64,000 nucleotides of DNA from Pseudarthrobacter defluvii (GCF_030816725.1 NZ_JAUSYG010000001.1:3410001-3474000); one strand, 5' to 3'; shown: positions 1-9,053, counted from the first letter of the stretch. Program-made: numbers and translations. Notes: generated by a model not told the origin, from the letters alone.

Positions 1-1365
1 CAGCGGCCGGAAGCCCTCCTGGACAGGGAGGACGACGGCGGCGCCTTCAGTGTCGCCGTCGGGCTCGGTTTCGGCCTCGGCAGGCAGCAGCGCCTGGAGC
101 GCCTGCACCACCCGGGTGGTGTCCACCACGATGCCGGGGGTGGCCAGCTGCCGCTGGACGTGCCGGGGCAGGCTGGTGGTGGTGTGCCCGTCGTCGAACC
201 ACCGCACCTTGCGCCGCAGCCGGCGGTTGTCGTCGTTGTATTCGGGTTCCCCCAGCACGCCGCCCAGCCGCACCGTCCCCGCGTGCTGGTAGAGCACCAG
301 GTCGCCAGGCTTCATGACGGTAAGGAAGGCGAATACGGCTGTCTTGGTGTCCTCGCGTTCCACGTAGCCAAGGTGCTTGTAGTCCTCGTCCACCGCGTGC
401 TGCACCACGCCGGCGCTGACACCAGGTTCGAGGGTACGGAGATGTTCGACGTCGAGGGTCACCTTCTCGTCGCCGTGCCAGGCGGTGAGCAGCTCGGCAT
501 TGTCGCTGTGCGTCCTGAGCAGCCAGGCGCGCCGCCCCGGGTCACCAACCTTGCGCCACTGGCTGACCAGCTGGCGGGAGTACCAGTCGATGCGCTGGCC
601 GGCCTGCTCGTCCAGGTGCAGGCGGATGCGGTGGATATCAGCCGTGATGTCCTCTTCGGTGTCGCCCTTGGCGCCGCCCACGAGTGAGGCGAACGCATCC
701 CTGATTTCCTGCCGCTCCACGTCTGCCACCACCGGTTCAAAGTAGCTGGGCCAGGCCAGGAATTCGATGCTGCGGCGGATGGCCGGCTGGTCATCAGGGG
801 TGGAGGCAGCGAGGCGGTGGAACTGCACAGGGTCCTTGATGGCCGCCTGCACCACGCTGGCCGGCCGCTGGGCAACGTTCCGGACGAACCGGCACAGCCA
901 CTTCAGGTGGTCCCAGATGGTCCAGTTGAATTCTGCGGTGCGGTCACGGATCACGCCATGATCCGTCATCCCGGCGTACAGCTCCTCGGGAAGTTCCAGC
1001 GGCGGCTCGAGCCAGCCCGCAGCCTCCGCCACCCGGGCTCGCTTGACCTTCAGTGACTTCACCTCGTGGGCCAGCGGAAGGGACTGCAGGAAGAGCAGCT
1101 CGACGGCCAGCTGCTTGGCCCCGCGCGTGGCCCCCTCCAGGTTTTCGCGGAGGTTGGTCATCATCGGCGCCTTGGAATCCGCGATGCCCCGTTCCAGGCG
1201 GTCGAGCAGCTCGGCGGCAGCAGGAGCAGACCACGTCCTGGTCCGCCCGTCCAGGGGCGACGCCCTCCCTTGGAGCCCTGGCCCCAGTACAAACCAGGCC
1301 GCGTCCTCGATCTCCCTGGAGATGCCGAGGGCGCGGGTCATGGCAGCGGTGGCGGTGGGGGTCAT
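1..1365 (-). CDS. Possible McrB-like (AAA-type) protein, N-terminal part; 3' end outside window
   Basis: An uninterrupted frame of 455 codons runs from an ATG at 1365 off the left edge, so the C-terminus is missing. The visible part is soluble, with no membrane segment. A segment near residues 365-395 (VMKPGDLVLYQHAGTVRLGG) looks like the small beta-rich EVE/PUA-type modules often fused to restriction-like ATPases. I associate this protein type with McrB-like AAA ATPases of actinobacteria, but no Walker motif lies in the window, so this is inference from general resemblance. The start follows GAGGGC. A TAAATT box sits about 7 bases before the ATG, so the message could be nearly leaderless. 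The next gene on the same strand is a separate small membrane protein. An unrelated actinobacterial conserved protein is possible. Confidence 0.55.
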   Translation of the reverse strand, partial: MTPTATAAMTRALGISREIEDAAWFVLGPGLQGRASPLDGRTRTWSAPAAAELLDRLERGIADSKAPMMTNLRENLEGATRGAKQLAVELLFLQSLPLAHEVKSLKVKRARVAEAAGWLEPPLELPEELYAGMTDHGVIRDRTAEFNWTIWDHLKWLCRFVRNVAQRPASVVQAAIKDPVQFHRLAASTPDDQPAIRRSIEFLAWPSYFEPVVADVERQEIRDAFASLVGGAKGDTEEDITADIHRIRLHLDEQAGQRIDWYSRQLVSQWRKVGDPGRRAWLLRTHSDNAELLTAWHGDEKVTLDVEHLRTLEPGVSAGVVQHAVDEDYKHLGYVEREDTKTAVFAFLTVMKPGDLVLYQHAGTVRLGGVLGEPEYNDDNRRLRRKVRWFDDGHTTTSLPRHVQRQLATPGIVVDTTRVVQALQALLPAEAETEPDGDTEGAAVVLPVQEGFRPL

Positions 1366-1435
1366 GCCCTCAAATTTACAGGGTCAGGCTGGACCCCCGC
1401 TTCACGCCGGGTGGACTGCCGAAGCGCAGCAGCGG

Positions 1436-1738
1436 CTATTTTCCGCTCAAGGACCCTTTTCTTCCGAAGATGAAGTAGCCCATCGGTCCGATGAAGTTGA
1501 CGAAGGACGCTGCCCGCCACGCGGCCTTTGGCCCGTTGATCAGCTCAGCGGGCCTGCGCGAAATGTCGCGCTGGGCGGCAACCAGCAGTGACACCTGCAC
1601 GATCGCGGTGAGAATGGTGCCAACCTTGCTGCCCGTGGACATCTCTTTCCAGGTCTTCTTCTTCCGTGCTGCGCGGGTCTTGCCCATCCGGCTCTTGTCC
1701 GCCGCCTTCTTGTTCAGTGCCTTCTTGTTCAGGGCCAT
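1436..1738 (-). CDS. Small membrane protein, PLDc_N-like
   Basis: The 100-residue protein has a very basic N-terminus (many Lys/Arg in residues 1-32), one hydrophobic helix (about residues 38-55) and a second short hydrophobic stretch near the end containing FVNFIGPMGYFIFGRK. That C-terminal pattern resembles the PLDc_N (phospholipase D-nuclease N-terminal) membrane module common as stand-alone small proteins in actinobacteria. No catalytic domain follows, so a function cannot be given. The ATG at 1738 was chosen because AAAGGAAG lies at a good distance upstream. A GTG 15 bases earlier overlaps that ribosome-binding site and is less likely. It is encoded between the McrB-like gene and the thioesterase, all on the minus strand. 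Confidence 0.7.
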   Translation of the reverse strand: MALNKKALNKKAADKSRMGKTRAARKKKTWKEMSTGSKVGTILTAIVQVSLLVAAQRDISRRPAELINGPKAAWRAASFVNFIGPMGYFIFGRKGSLSGK

Positions 1739-1819
1739 CAGGCTTCCTTTCACTGTGTTTTCGGGGTTCCAGTCAGGTGTTCCCAGTTCAATGTTTGCTG
1801 TGTGGTCGCGGCCAGAGTC

Positions 1820-2236
1820 TTAGTGCCTATAGGGGGCCATGCGCTCTTTTTGCTCCTGCGTGAGCCGTTGCACCCGACCCGTCGCCTCATCCACAAAGGC
1901 CAGGTGGCTGCTGGCCTTCACGCAGTCCTCCCCGGTGACGGGGTCCTGGAGCACGTAATGGATGTCAAAACTGGCTCCCTTGACCGCGCCGATCCAGACC
2001 TGCACCACGGCCGGAACGTTGCGGTACTCCAAAGTCCTGACGTAGCGGATCTTGTGGTCCACAATCAAGGCCAGCGTGCCCTCTGGAACGTCGTTGAATA
2101 GTGACACCGGGGGGTCGATGCCCGGACGGCCGGCACCCCGCGGTGGGCCGAAGGCCCCGATCCGCGCTTCCTCCAGCATCCTGACGATCTGTACGTTGTT
2201 GATGTGGCCGTAGGCGTCCATGTCGCCCCAGCGCAT
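1820..2236 (-). CDS. Acyl-CoA thioesterase, 4HBT hotdog fold
   Basis: The 138 residues from the ATG at 2236 show the hotdog thioesterase signature MRWGDMDAYGHINNV, in which the Asp of WGDMD is the expected catalytic residue of the YbgC/FadM-type group. Such enzymes hydrolyse acyl-CoA thioesters. The exact acyl chain cannot be read from sequence. Family members normally begin about 10-14 residues earlier with a beta strand before RWGDMD. In this frame that strand (IEVLVP) is present upstream of 2236, but the only start-like codon before the next stop is CTG at 2278, which overlaps the TGA of the ABC gene as CTGA. The true start may therefore be 2278. The gene is downstream of, and possibly co-transcribed with, the two ABC exporter genes. 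Confidence 0.82.
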   Translation of the reverse strand: MRWGDMDAYGHINNVQIVRMLEEARIGAFGPPRGAGRPGIDPPVSLFNDVPEGTLALIVDHKIRYVRTLEYRNVPAVVQVWIGAVKGASFDIHYVLQDPVTGEDCVKASSHLAFVDEATGRVQRLTQEQKERMAPYRH

Positions 2237-2274
2237 CGGTACCAGGACCTCGATGCGCTGGCCGCCGTGCGCGC

Positions 2275-4338
2275 TCAGCTGTGCACCGCCGTCGAATCAT
2301 CCGCCGGCACTTCCCCGGCGTCCGCACCTGCGAACTGCGACATGTACAGGCGGTGGTAGGCGCCGCCGTTAGCGAGCAGCACCTGGTGGCTGCCCTGTTC
2401 CACGATTCGTCCGTTCTCCATGACCAGGATCGTATCGGCATCGCGAATGGTGGAAAGCCGGTGCGCAATCACGAAGCTGGTCCGGTCCGAGCGCAGCGCG
2501 GCCATGGCCTTCTGCACCAGCAGTTCGGTGCGGGTGTCCACGGAGCTGGTGGCCTCGTCCAGGATCAGCAGCGACGGGTTGGCAACGAAGGCGCGGGCGA
2601 TGGTGATCAGCTGCTTCTCGCCGGCGCTGACGTTGTTGCCTTCTTCATCGATCACGGTGTCGTAGCCCTCCGGCAGTGCCCTGACGAAGCGGTCCACGAA
2701 GGTAGCCTTGGCAGCTGCCATGACCTGCTCCTCTGTGGCGTCGAGGTTGCCGTAGCGGATGTTTTCGTAGATGGACCCGCCGAAGAGCCACGCGTCCTGC
2801 AGCACCATGCCCACCTTGGAGCGCAGCTCCGAGCGGCTGAGATGGGTGATGTCCACGCCGTCCAGCATGATGGAGCCCGAGTTGAGCTCGTAGAAGCGCA
2901 TCACCAGGTTCACCAGGGTGGTCTTGCCGGCTCCCGTGGGTCCGACGATCGCCACCGTGTTTCCGGGCTCCGCCGTGAAGGACAGGTTCTCGATGAGCGG
3001 CTTGTCCGGGGTGTAGCTGAAGGTCACGTCCTTGAAGTCCACGTGCCCATCGGTCTTGGCCGGCAGGTGTTCGGTGGCGGTTTCGGCATCCTGTTCCTCG
3101 GCGTCAAGGAACTCGAAAACCCGCTCCGAGGACGCCACGCCGGACTGGAGCATGTTGGCCATGCCCGCCATCTGGCCCAAGGGCTGGGTGAACTCGCGGG
3201 AGTACTGGATGAACGCCGTGGCGTCCCCCAGGGACATGGCGCCGGACGCCACGCGGAGGCCGCCCACCACGGCAATGCCCACGTAGCTGAGGTAGGAGAC
3301 GAACTGCATGACGGGGAAGATGATCCCGGAGACGAACTGCGCGCCGAAGCTGGCCCTGTAGAGTGCCTCGTTGCGTTCCTCGAAACGCGCCAGCATGTCC
3401 GCATCGCGGCCGAAGACACGGACCAGGTCGTGCCCGGAGAAGGACTCCTCGATCTGGCCGTTCAGGGACCCGGTGTTCTTCCACTGGGCGGCGAAGAGCT
3501 TCTGGCTCCGGGCCCCGATCAAGCCGGCAGCCACACCGGACAACGGGAGCGCGATCAGGGCAATCAGGGCGAGCTGCCAGGAGACGATGAACATCATGAT
3601 CACGATGCCCAGCACGGTGAGCACGGAGTTGACCAGCTGCGCAAAAGCCTGCTGGAGTGCCTGCTGGATGTTGTCGACGTCGTTGGTTACCCGGGAGAGG
3701 ACGTCGCCGCGCTGCCGGGTGTCGAAGTAGTTCAGCGGCAGCCGGTTCAGCTTGTCCTCGGTGTCATTGCGGAGGCGGCGGATGACCTTCATGACGATGC
3801 GGTTCAGCACGTAGCCCTGCAGCCACATGAAGATGTTCGCCACGAAGTACATGACCAGGACGATGGCGATAAGCATGGTGAGCTTGTCGAAGTTGATGCC
3901 GGTGCCGGGGACCAGCTCCATGCGGGACACCATGTCGGCGAAGTTGTCCTGGCCCTGCTGGCGCAGGCCGGCCACGAACTGCTCCTTGCTGACCCCGGCG
4001 GGCAGCTGCTTCCCTACCACGCCGGCAAAGATCACGTCCATGGCCTGCCCGAGGATCTTGGGGGCGATGACGTTCAGGACCACGGAGATGACCACCAGGC
4101 CCACCACGGCGTAGATGCCCAGGGCCTCGGGCTTCAACAGGCCCATGAGCCGCTTGGCTGAGGGCCAGAAGTGCTCGGCTTTCTTGGCGGGCATGCCGCC
4201 GAACATGTCCCCGTCGGCTTCCGATGGGGTGAACTCCTCCTCGAGGAATTCGTCTTCTGGGTTCCCGGCGTCCGCAGCTGCCGTGGTGGCCGGACGTGTC
4301 TCTTCCACGGCAATGGAATCCTTCCTGCGGGGGCTCAT
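2275..4338 (-). CDS. ABC exporter subunit, permease-ATPase fusion (consensus half)
   Basis: The 687-residue protein has a roughly 65-residue acidic cytoplasmic N-terminal extension, six membrane helices (about residues 70-400) and a nucleotide-binding domain. Walker A GPTGAGKTT is at about 466, an ABC signature written SAGEK is near 572, Walker B LLILDEA is near 590 and the H-loop HRLST is near 626. The catalytic Glu after Walker B is present. Partnering with the upstream gene by a 4-base ATGA overlap indicates a heterodimeric exporter of the LmrCD/TM287-288 type, which exports lipids or drugs; the substrate is unknown. The insert between helices 1 and 2 (about residues 100-165) is unusually long. 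Confidence in family is high, in substrate nil. Confidence 0.93.
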   Translation of the reverse strand: MSPRRKDSIAVEETRPATTAAADAGNPEDEFLEEEFTPSEADGDMFGGMPAKKAEHFWPSAKRLMGLLKPEALGIYAVVGLVVISVVLNVIAPKILGQAMDVIFAGVVGKQLPAGVSKEQFVAGLRQQGQDNFADMVSRMELVPGTGINFDKLTMLIAIVLVMYFVANIFMWLQGYVLNRIVMKVIRRLRNDTEDKLNRLPLNYFDTRQRGDVLSRVTNDVDNIQQALQQAFAQLVNSVLTVLGIVIMMFIVSWQLALIALIALPLSGVAAGLIGARSQKLFAAQWKNTGSLNGQIEESFSGHDLVRVFGRDADMLARFEERNEALYRASFGAQFVSGIIFPVMQFVSYLSYVGIAVVGGLRVASGAMSLGDATAFIQYSREFTQPLGQMAGMANMLQSGVASSERVFEFLDAEEQDAETATEHLPAKTDGHVDFKDVTFSYTPDKPLIENLSFTAEPGNTVAIVGPTGAGKTTLVNLVMRFYELNSGSIMLDGVDITHLSRSELRSKVGMVLQDAWLFGGSIYENIRYGNLDATEEQVMAAAKATFVDRFVRALPEGYDTVIDEEGNNVSAGEKQLITIARAFVANPSLLILDEATSSVDTRTELLVQKAMAALRSDRTSFVIAHRLSTIRDADTILVMENGRIVEQGSHQVLLANGGAYHRLYMSQFAGADAGEVPADDSTAVHS

Positions 4339-6068
4339 GCCACTTCCTCCACGCTCAGCTGGGATTCGACAATTTCCTGGTAAGTGGGCGAAGTTTCGAG
4401 GAGTTCCTCGTGTGTGCCCCGGTCCACGATGCGTCCATTGTCCAGCACCAGGATCTGGTCCGCCCCGGTGATGGTGGAGATCCGCTGGGCCACGATGATG
4501 ACGGTGGCGTCCTTGGTGGTGCCTTTGAGAGCGGCGCGGAGCCGGGCATCAGTGGCCACGTCCAAGGCGGAGAATGAATCGTCAAAGAGGTAGACCCGGG
4601 GTTTGGTGACCAGGGCCCGGGCAATGCACAGGCGCTGGCGCTGGCCGCCTGAGACATTGGTGCCGCCCTGCGAAATCCTCGAGTCCAGCCCGTTCTTCTT
4701 CTCCCGGACAAAGGACTCCCCCTGCGCTACCCGGAGGGCATCCCAGAGTTCCTGGTCCGTTGCCTCGGTCTTGCCGAACCGAAGGTTGTGTTCGATGGTG
4801 CCGGAGAACAGATAGGGACGCTGCGGCACCAGGGCAACGCGTTTTGTGATCTCGGCACGGTCCAGCCGGTCCACCGGGACACCGTCCAGCAGCACCTGCC
4901 CTTCGACGGGGTCGTAGAGCCGCGGCAGGAGGGACAACAAAGAGGTCTTCCCGGCGCCTGTGGACCCGATGATGGCGATGGTCTGCCCGGGACGGGCGGT
5001 GAAGCTGATGTTGCTCAGCACCGGAGACTCGGCGCCCGGATAGGCGAAAGTAACGTTCCGGTACTCAACTACGCCGGTGAGTGAGTCCGGGGCCTGCGGA
5101 TTCCGGGGGTCGTGGATGGAGGGTTCGACGGCCAGTACCTCGCCAATGCGGTCCGCGCAGACGGAGGCGCGCGGGATCATCATGGCCATGAAGGTGCCCA
5201 TCATGACAGCCATCAGGATCTGCAGCAGATACTGCAGGAACGCGGTGAGCGAACCCACCTGCATGGCGCCGGCGTCCACCCGCTGCCCGCCAAACCAGAG
5301 CACTGCCGCGGTGGACAGGTGAAGGATCATGCTGATGGCCGGGAACATCAGGACGAACAGGGCACCGATGCGGAGCGAAACGTCCGTGAGTTCCCTGTTG
5401 GCGCCGCCGAAGCGGTCCGTTTCATACGGCTCACGCACGAAGGCCCGGACCACGCGGATACCGATGATCTGCTCACGCAGTACTGCGTTGATCTGGTCGA
5501 TCTTCCGCTGCATGGACCGGAACAGCGGCATGAGCCGGACCACCAGGTATCCCACCACTACGGCCAGCAGCGGGACGGAGACCCAGACCAGCCAGGACAG
5601 GCTGATGTCCTCGCGCAGCGCCATGATGATGCCGCCAATGCACATGATGGGGGTGGCCACCATGAAGTTCAGCCCCATCAGCAGCAGCATCTGCACCTGC
5701 TGGACGTCATTGGTGCCGCGGGTTATCAGTGTGGGCGCGCCGAACGCGCTGACATCCCTGGCGGAGAAGCTGGTGACCTTGCCGAACACCGCGCGGCGCA
5801 GGTCCCGTCCCACGGCCATTGCCGTCCTGGAGCCGAAGTAGACGCCGGCGATGGCAGCAGCGACCTGGGCGAAGGCCACCAGGAGCATCACCGCGCCGGT
5901 GCGCCAGATGAAATCGGTGTCTCCGCGCGCCACGCCTTCGTCGATGATTTGGGCGTTCAGGCTGGGCAGGTACAGCGCAGCGATGGTGGAGGCGAGCTGG
6001 AAAATGACGACAGCCAGGATGTACGGCAAATACGGCTTGGAGTAGCGCCGTATGAGGGTGAGGAGCAT
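4335..6068 (-). CDS. ABC exporter subunit, permease-ATPase fusion (degenerate half)
   Basis: The 577-residue half-transporter has six membrane helices in the first 310 residues and an ATPase domain with Walker A GSTGAGKTS near 368 and a canonical signature VSGGQ near 475. After Walker B the catalytic Glu is replaced (YLFDDSFSALD), and the H-loop His is Gln (VAQRIST near 528). These two changes are typical of the subunit that contributes the non-hydrolysing site in heterodimeric ABC exporters, fitting the consensus partner encoded just downstream with an ATGA overlap. The start at 6068 (MLLTLIRRYS) is preferred to one 46 codons earlier because it matches the usual N-terminus. A TAGAGT box ends 7 bases before this ATG, suggesting a leaderless or short-leader message. 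Confidence 0.93.
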   Translation of the reverse strand: MLLTLIRRYSKPYLPYILAVVIFQLASTIAALYLPSLNAQIIDEGVARGDTDFIWRTGAVMLLVAFAQVAAAIAGVYFGSRTAMAVGRDLRRAVFGKVTSFSARDVSAFGAPTLITRGTNDVQQVQMLLLMGLNFMVATPIMCIGGIIMALREDISLSWLVWVSVPLLAVVVGYLVVRLMPLFRSMQRKIDQINAVLREQIIGIRVVRAFVREPYETDRFGGANRELTDVSLRIGALFVLMFPAISMILHLSTAAVLWFGGQRVDAGAMQVGSLTAFLQYLLQILMAVMMGTFMAMMIPRASVCADRIGEVLAVEPSIHDPRNPQAPDSLTGVVEYRNVTFAYPGAESPVLSNISFTARPGQTIAIIGSTGAGKTSLLSLLPRLYDPVEGQVLLDGVPVDRLDRAEITKRVALVPQRPYLFSGTIEHNLRFGKTEATDQELWDALRVAQGESFVREKKNGLDSRISQGGTNVSGGQRQRLCIARALVTKPRVYLFDDSFSALDVATDARLRAALKGTTKDATVIIVAQRISTITGADQILVLDNGRIVDRGTHEELLETSPTYQEIVESQLSVEEVA

Positions 6069-6190
6069 GGACCCAACTCTAGTGTTGGCCACAGACAATG
6101 AGGCCCTTTGGCGGCATCTTTTCCTCTCTGCGATGCGCTGTGAAGGGGTGTGTGGGCCAAGGGCGTCCCGGGCGGGCGCCGCATGCAGGA

Positions 6191-6234
6191 AAACCGCAGC
6201 CCGCACCCGGAGGTTTTCCGGGTGCGGGCTGCGG
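6191..6234 (-). terminator. Rho-independent terminator of the MFS gene
   Basis: A perfect 18-bp inverted repeat (6194-6211 with 6217-6234, five-base loop) is followed on the minus strand by TTTT. It lies 80 bases past the stop of the DHA2 transporter and separates the MarR-MFS unit from the ABC exporter operon. Confidence 0.85.
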
Positions 6235-6316
6235 CTTTGGTGTAGCCCGTGGCTTCAACCGGGCGGACCAGGAATGGCAGCTGACGGGCTGCTGTCCCAG
6301 CTACAGCCCTGAACCG

Positions 6317-8548
6317 CTACTGTCCTTGTCCCTGCTCCTGTTCCCGGTCCGCCTCGGAAGCGGCAGAGGATGCGGCAGTGGCGGGTGCGGCGGCGCTGTG
6401 CCTGCCGTGCCCGGCCAGGTACAAGGCGGCCGCTGCCTGGATCTTGCGTTCCTTCAGGAGCTTGCGCTGCAGCCTGCTGAGCTCTGCGGCAGTGGCGGCC
6501 TGTTTGGAAGCAACGTCCTGCTGGGAACGGTGCTGTTCCTGGATGTCCAGCAGCATGTTGCCCAGTGCGGCCTGTTGGCGGGCCAGCAGGTGCTGGGTGT
6601 CCTGCAGTTTCTGGAGGGTGGCGGCGGCGCTGGCGATGGCGTCGGCAGCCTTGTCCACGTTGTCCGCGGACCGCAGGTCCAGCTCCTCCGAGCGGAAGCT
6701 CCGTGCGAAGACATCCTCAAAGTCCTCCGTGGCCACCCGTCCGGAGGCTGCTGCGGCAGCGGAAGCACCGCCGTCGTACCTCTTGGCCGGCGCGTCCGGA
6801 GCAGCTGCACGGGCAGCGCTGCGGGCCGCCACTCCGGCTCCGGAGGGGATGTCCCCGTCCGCGGCGCTGCCGGAAACCATGGGCAGCTGCCCCGTCATGG
6901 CGGTCATGCCTGCTTCACCGGCGGCGTTGGCCTGCAGGGTGGCTTTGGGCGTGATGTCAACGGTCTTGCGCAGCGGGACTTCGTTGATGAAGATCACGGC
7001 GATGAGTGCAACCACGCTGACGACGGCGGAGATCATGAAGATGCCGGCCGTGGCGTCACCGTAGGCGGCGCGCATGATGTCGGCGATCGGTGCGGGCAGG
7101 TCCTTGAGGTCCAGCGTGGCACCGCTGTTGCCGCCGGGCTGGATGCCCAGCTTGGCGAGTCCGTCGGTGGCCAGGTCCTTGACGTGGTTGGCCATGACGG
7201 CGCCCAGGACGGACACGCCGATGGCACCGCCTACGGAGCGGAAGAAGGCAACGGAGGCGCTGGCGGAGCCGATGTCCTTGGCCTGGACGGTGTTCTGGAC
7301 GGCGAGGACCAGGTTCTGCATGAGCATGCCCAGGCCGATGCCGAAGATGCCGGTGTAGAGGCCGGTCTGCCACAGTTCGGTGGTGTGGTCCATGGTTCCG
7401 GCGAGCGCCAGGCCGCCGATCAGCAGGATGGTACCGCCGACCAGGAAGCGCTTCCACTTGCCGTAGCGGCTGATCAGTTGGCCCGAGACGACCGAACCGA
7501 TGAGGTTGCCGGCGATCATGGGGAGGGTCAGCAGGCCGGCCTCGGTGGGCGTTGCGCCGCGGGCCACCTGGTAGTACTGGCCCAGGAAGGTGGAGGAACC
7601 GAACATGGCGATGCCGACAGCCACGGACGCCACGATGGCCAGTGCGGTGGTGCGCTCGGAGATGATCTTCAGCGGGATGATCGGTGCGGACACCTTGGAC
7701 TCAACCAGCACCAGCAAAGCAAGCAGCAGGACGCCGCCGCCCACCATGACGGCGGACTGCCAGGACCACCAGTCGTAGTAGTCGGCCTTGCCGGCGAAGG
7801 AAACCCAGATCAGGAGCAGGCTGACGCCGGAGGTCAGCAGGATGGCACCGAGCCAGTCGATCTTGGCAGGACGCTTGACGTGCGGGATCTTCAGCGTGAT
7901 CTGGAGCAGGATCAGGGCGACGACGGCCAGCGGCACGCAGACGAAGAAGGTCCAGCGCCAGCCGAGGGAGCTGTCCACGATGAAGCCGCCCAGCAGCGGG
8001 CCGCCGGCAGTACCGACAGCCATCACGGCGCCCATGTAGCCGGAGTACTTGCCGCGTTCACGGGGCGGAATGATGGAGCCGATGATCGCCTGCGCCAGCG
8101 CGGTGAGGCCGCCCATGGCAATGCCCTGGATCACGCGGGCCGTGAGGAGGAACGGGATGCTTTCGGAGAAGCCGGCCATGACCGAGCCGGCAACGAAGAT
8201 CACGATGCTCAGCTGGACCAGGATCTTCTTGTCGAAGAGGTCAGCGAGCTTGCCCCAGATGGGGGTGGTGGCCGCGTTGGCCAGCAGCGCGGCCGTGATG
8301 ACCCACGCGAAATCCGTCTGCGTGCCCTTGAGTTCGGACATGATGGTGGGCAGCGCGTTGGCAACGATGGTGCTGCTCAGGATCGCGGTGAAGAACGCAG
8401 CGAGCAGGCCGGTCAGGGCCTCCATGATTTGCCGGTGGTTCATGGGTGCGCCGGGCTCGTGGCGCTTGGATTGCCGCGACTCCTGTTTAACGGAGCGCTG
8501 GCGCTGGCGCTCCTGCTCCTGGTCCGCGGCGGCGGTGACGTTAGCCAT
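6317..8548 (-). CDS. DHA2-family MFS multidrug efflux transporter with long C-terminal tail
   Basis: The 743-residue protein has a charged Gln/Arg-rich N-terminus (about 35 residues), then 14 predicted membrane helices in the EmrB/QacA (DHA2) arrangement, including the ERGKYSGYMGA-type loop and GPLLGGFIVD motif C in helix 5. Proton-coupled export of toxic compounds is the known family role. After helix 14 (about residue 535) there is a roughly 200-residue soluble tail, Ala/Gln-rich and predicted coiled coil (repeated LQKLQDTQHLLARQQAAL-type heptads), unusual for the family. The ATG overlaps the stop of the MarR gene by 8 bases and has AGGAG upstream, so the two are translated as a unit and MarR very likely controls efflux. 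Confidence 0.92.
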   Translation of the reverse strand: MANVTAAADQEQERQRQRSVKQESRQSKRHEPGAPMNHRQIMEALTGLLAAFFTAILSSTIVANALPTIMSELKGTQTDFAWVITAALLANAATTPIWGKLADLFDKKILVQLSIVIFVAGSVMAGFSESIPFLLTARVIQGIAMGGLTALAQAIIGSIIPPRERGKYSGYMGAVMAVGTAGGPLLGGFIVDSSLGWRWTFFVCVPLAVVALILLQITLKIPHVKRPAKIDWLGAILLTSGVSLLLIWVSFAGKADYYDWWSWQSAVMVGGGVLLLALLVLVESKVSAPIIPLKIISERTTALAIVASVAVGIAMFGSSTFLGQYYQVARGATPTEAGLLTLPMIAGNLIGSVVSGQLISRYGKWKRFLVGGTILLIGGLALAGTMDHTTELWQTGLYTGIFGIGLGMLMQNLVLAVQNTVQAKDIGSASASVAFFRSVGGAIGVSVLGAVMANHVKDLATDGLAKLGIQPGGNSGATLDLKDLPAPIADIMRAAYGDATAGIFMISAVVSVVALIAVIFINEVPLRKTVDITPKATLQANAAGEAGMTAMTGQLPMVSGSAADGDIPSGAGVAARSAARAAAPDAPAKRYDGGASAAAAASGRVATEDFEDVFARSFRSEELDLRSADNVDKAADAIASAAATLQKLQDTQHLLARQQAALGNMLLDIQEQHRSQQDVASKQAATAAELSRLQRKLLKERKIQAAAALYLAGHGRHSAAAPATAASSAASEADREQEQGQGQ

Positions 8549-9035
8549 TGATGGACTCCTGCTTATCGTGTTCGGTGGTGGTTCCGGCCGCCCTTGCCCG
8601 GATGGAATTCTTCAGTGAAGCTGTCAGCTTGTTCAGCATTGCGGCCGTCGCCACGGCATCGTCCTCGTTCCAGTCGGAAAGATAGCCCTGCAGCGTCTCT
8701 GCCCGGTGTTTGATGAGCTCCGCGAGCTTCTCCTTGCCACGTGGTGACAGGGCAAGCAGTTGGGCCCTGCCATCGTCCGGGTCCGGCGTCCTGACCACCA
8801 GGCCCGCGTCGGCGAGTTCCGCGATGTGCCGGCTGAGCACCGGCGGGCTGACGCCCAGGCGCTCGGCCAGGTGTGCCGCGCGGGTTTCCCCTTCGCCGAT
8901 GAACTTGAGCACGCCCTGGAGGGCGATGCCCGTGTCCTGGCCCTTCACGTTGACCATGGTCACGCAGCGCAGGGCGCGCTGGAGGTCAAAGATGTGGCCG
9001 ACGAGATCGGCTGCGGTGGCCGGTGCGACAGACAT
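8541..9035 (-). CDS. MarR-family repressor of the adjacent efflux pump
   Basis: The 164-residue protein has the winged helix-turn-helix of MarR regulators: AAHLAERLGVSPPVLSRHIAELADAGLV for the HTH and DPDDGRAQLLALSPRG for the wing. These proteins bind as dimers to palindromes and are released by ligands. The start at 9035 is supported by AGGGAG at the right distance; an ATG 11 codons upstream lacks this. The gene precedes and overlaps the DHA2 transporter, and a palindromic operator lies 19 bases upstream of the start, so autoregulated repression of the operon is expected. The inducer is unknown. Confidence 0.92.
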   Translation of the reverse strand: MSVAPATAADLVGHIFDLQRALRCVTMVNVKGQDTGIALQGVLKFIGEGETRAAHLAERLGVSPPVLSRHIAELADAGLVVRTPDPDDGRAQLLALSPRGKEKLAELIKHRAETLQGYLSDWNEDDAVATAAMLNKLTASLKNSIRARAAGTTTEHDKQESING

Positions 9036-9053
9036 GATGCTCCCTAAAGAATT

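Noticed and set aside
2281..4161. Long open frame of 626 codons on the plus strand
   Set aside because: It is antisense to the ABC exporter gene, rich in His/Gly/Val with no domain. High GC makes such mirror frames common; the minus-strand protein has all ABC motifs.
6098..8551. 817-codon plus-strand frame
   Set aside because: Mirror of the DHA2 transporter gene, low-complexity Gly/Asp/His composition and no start signal.
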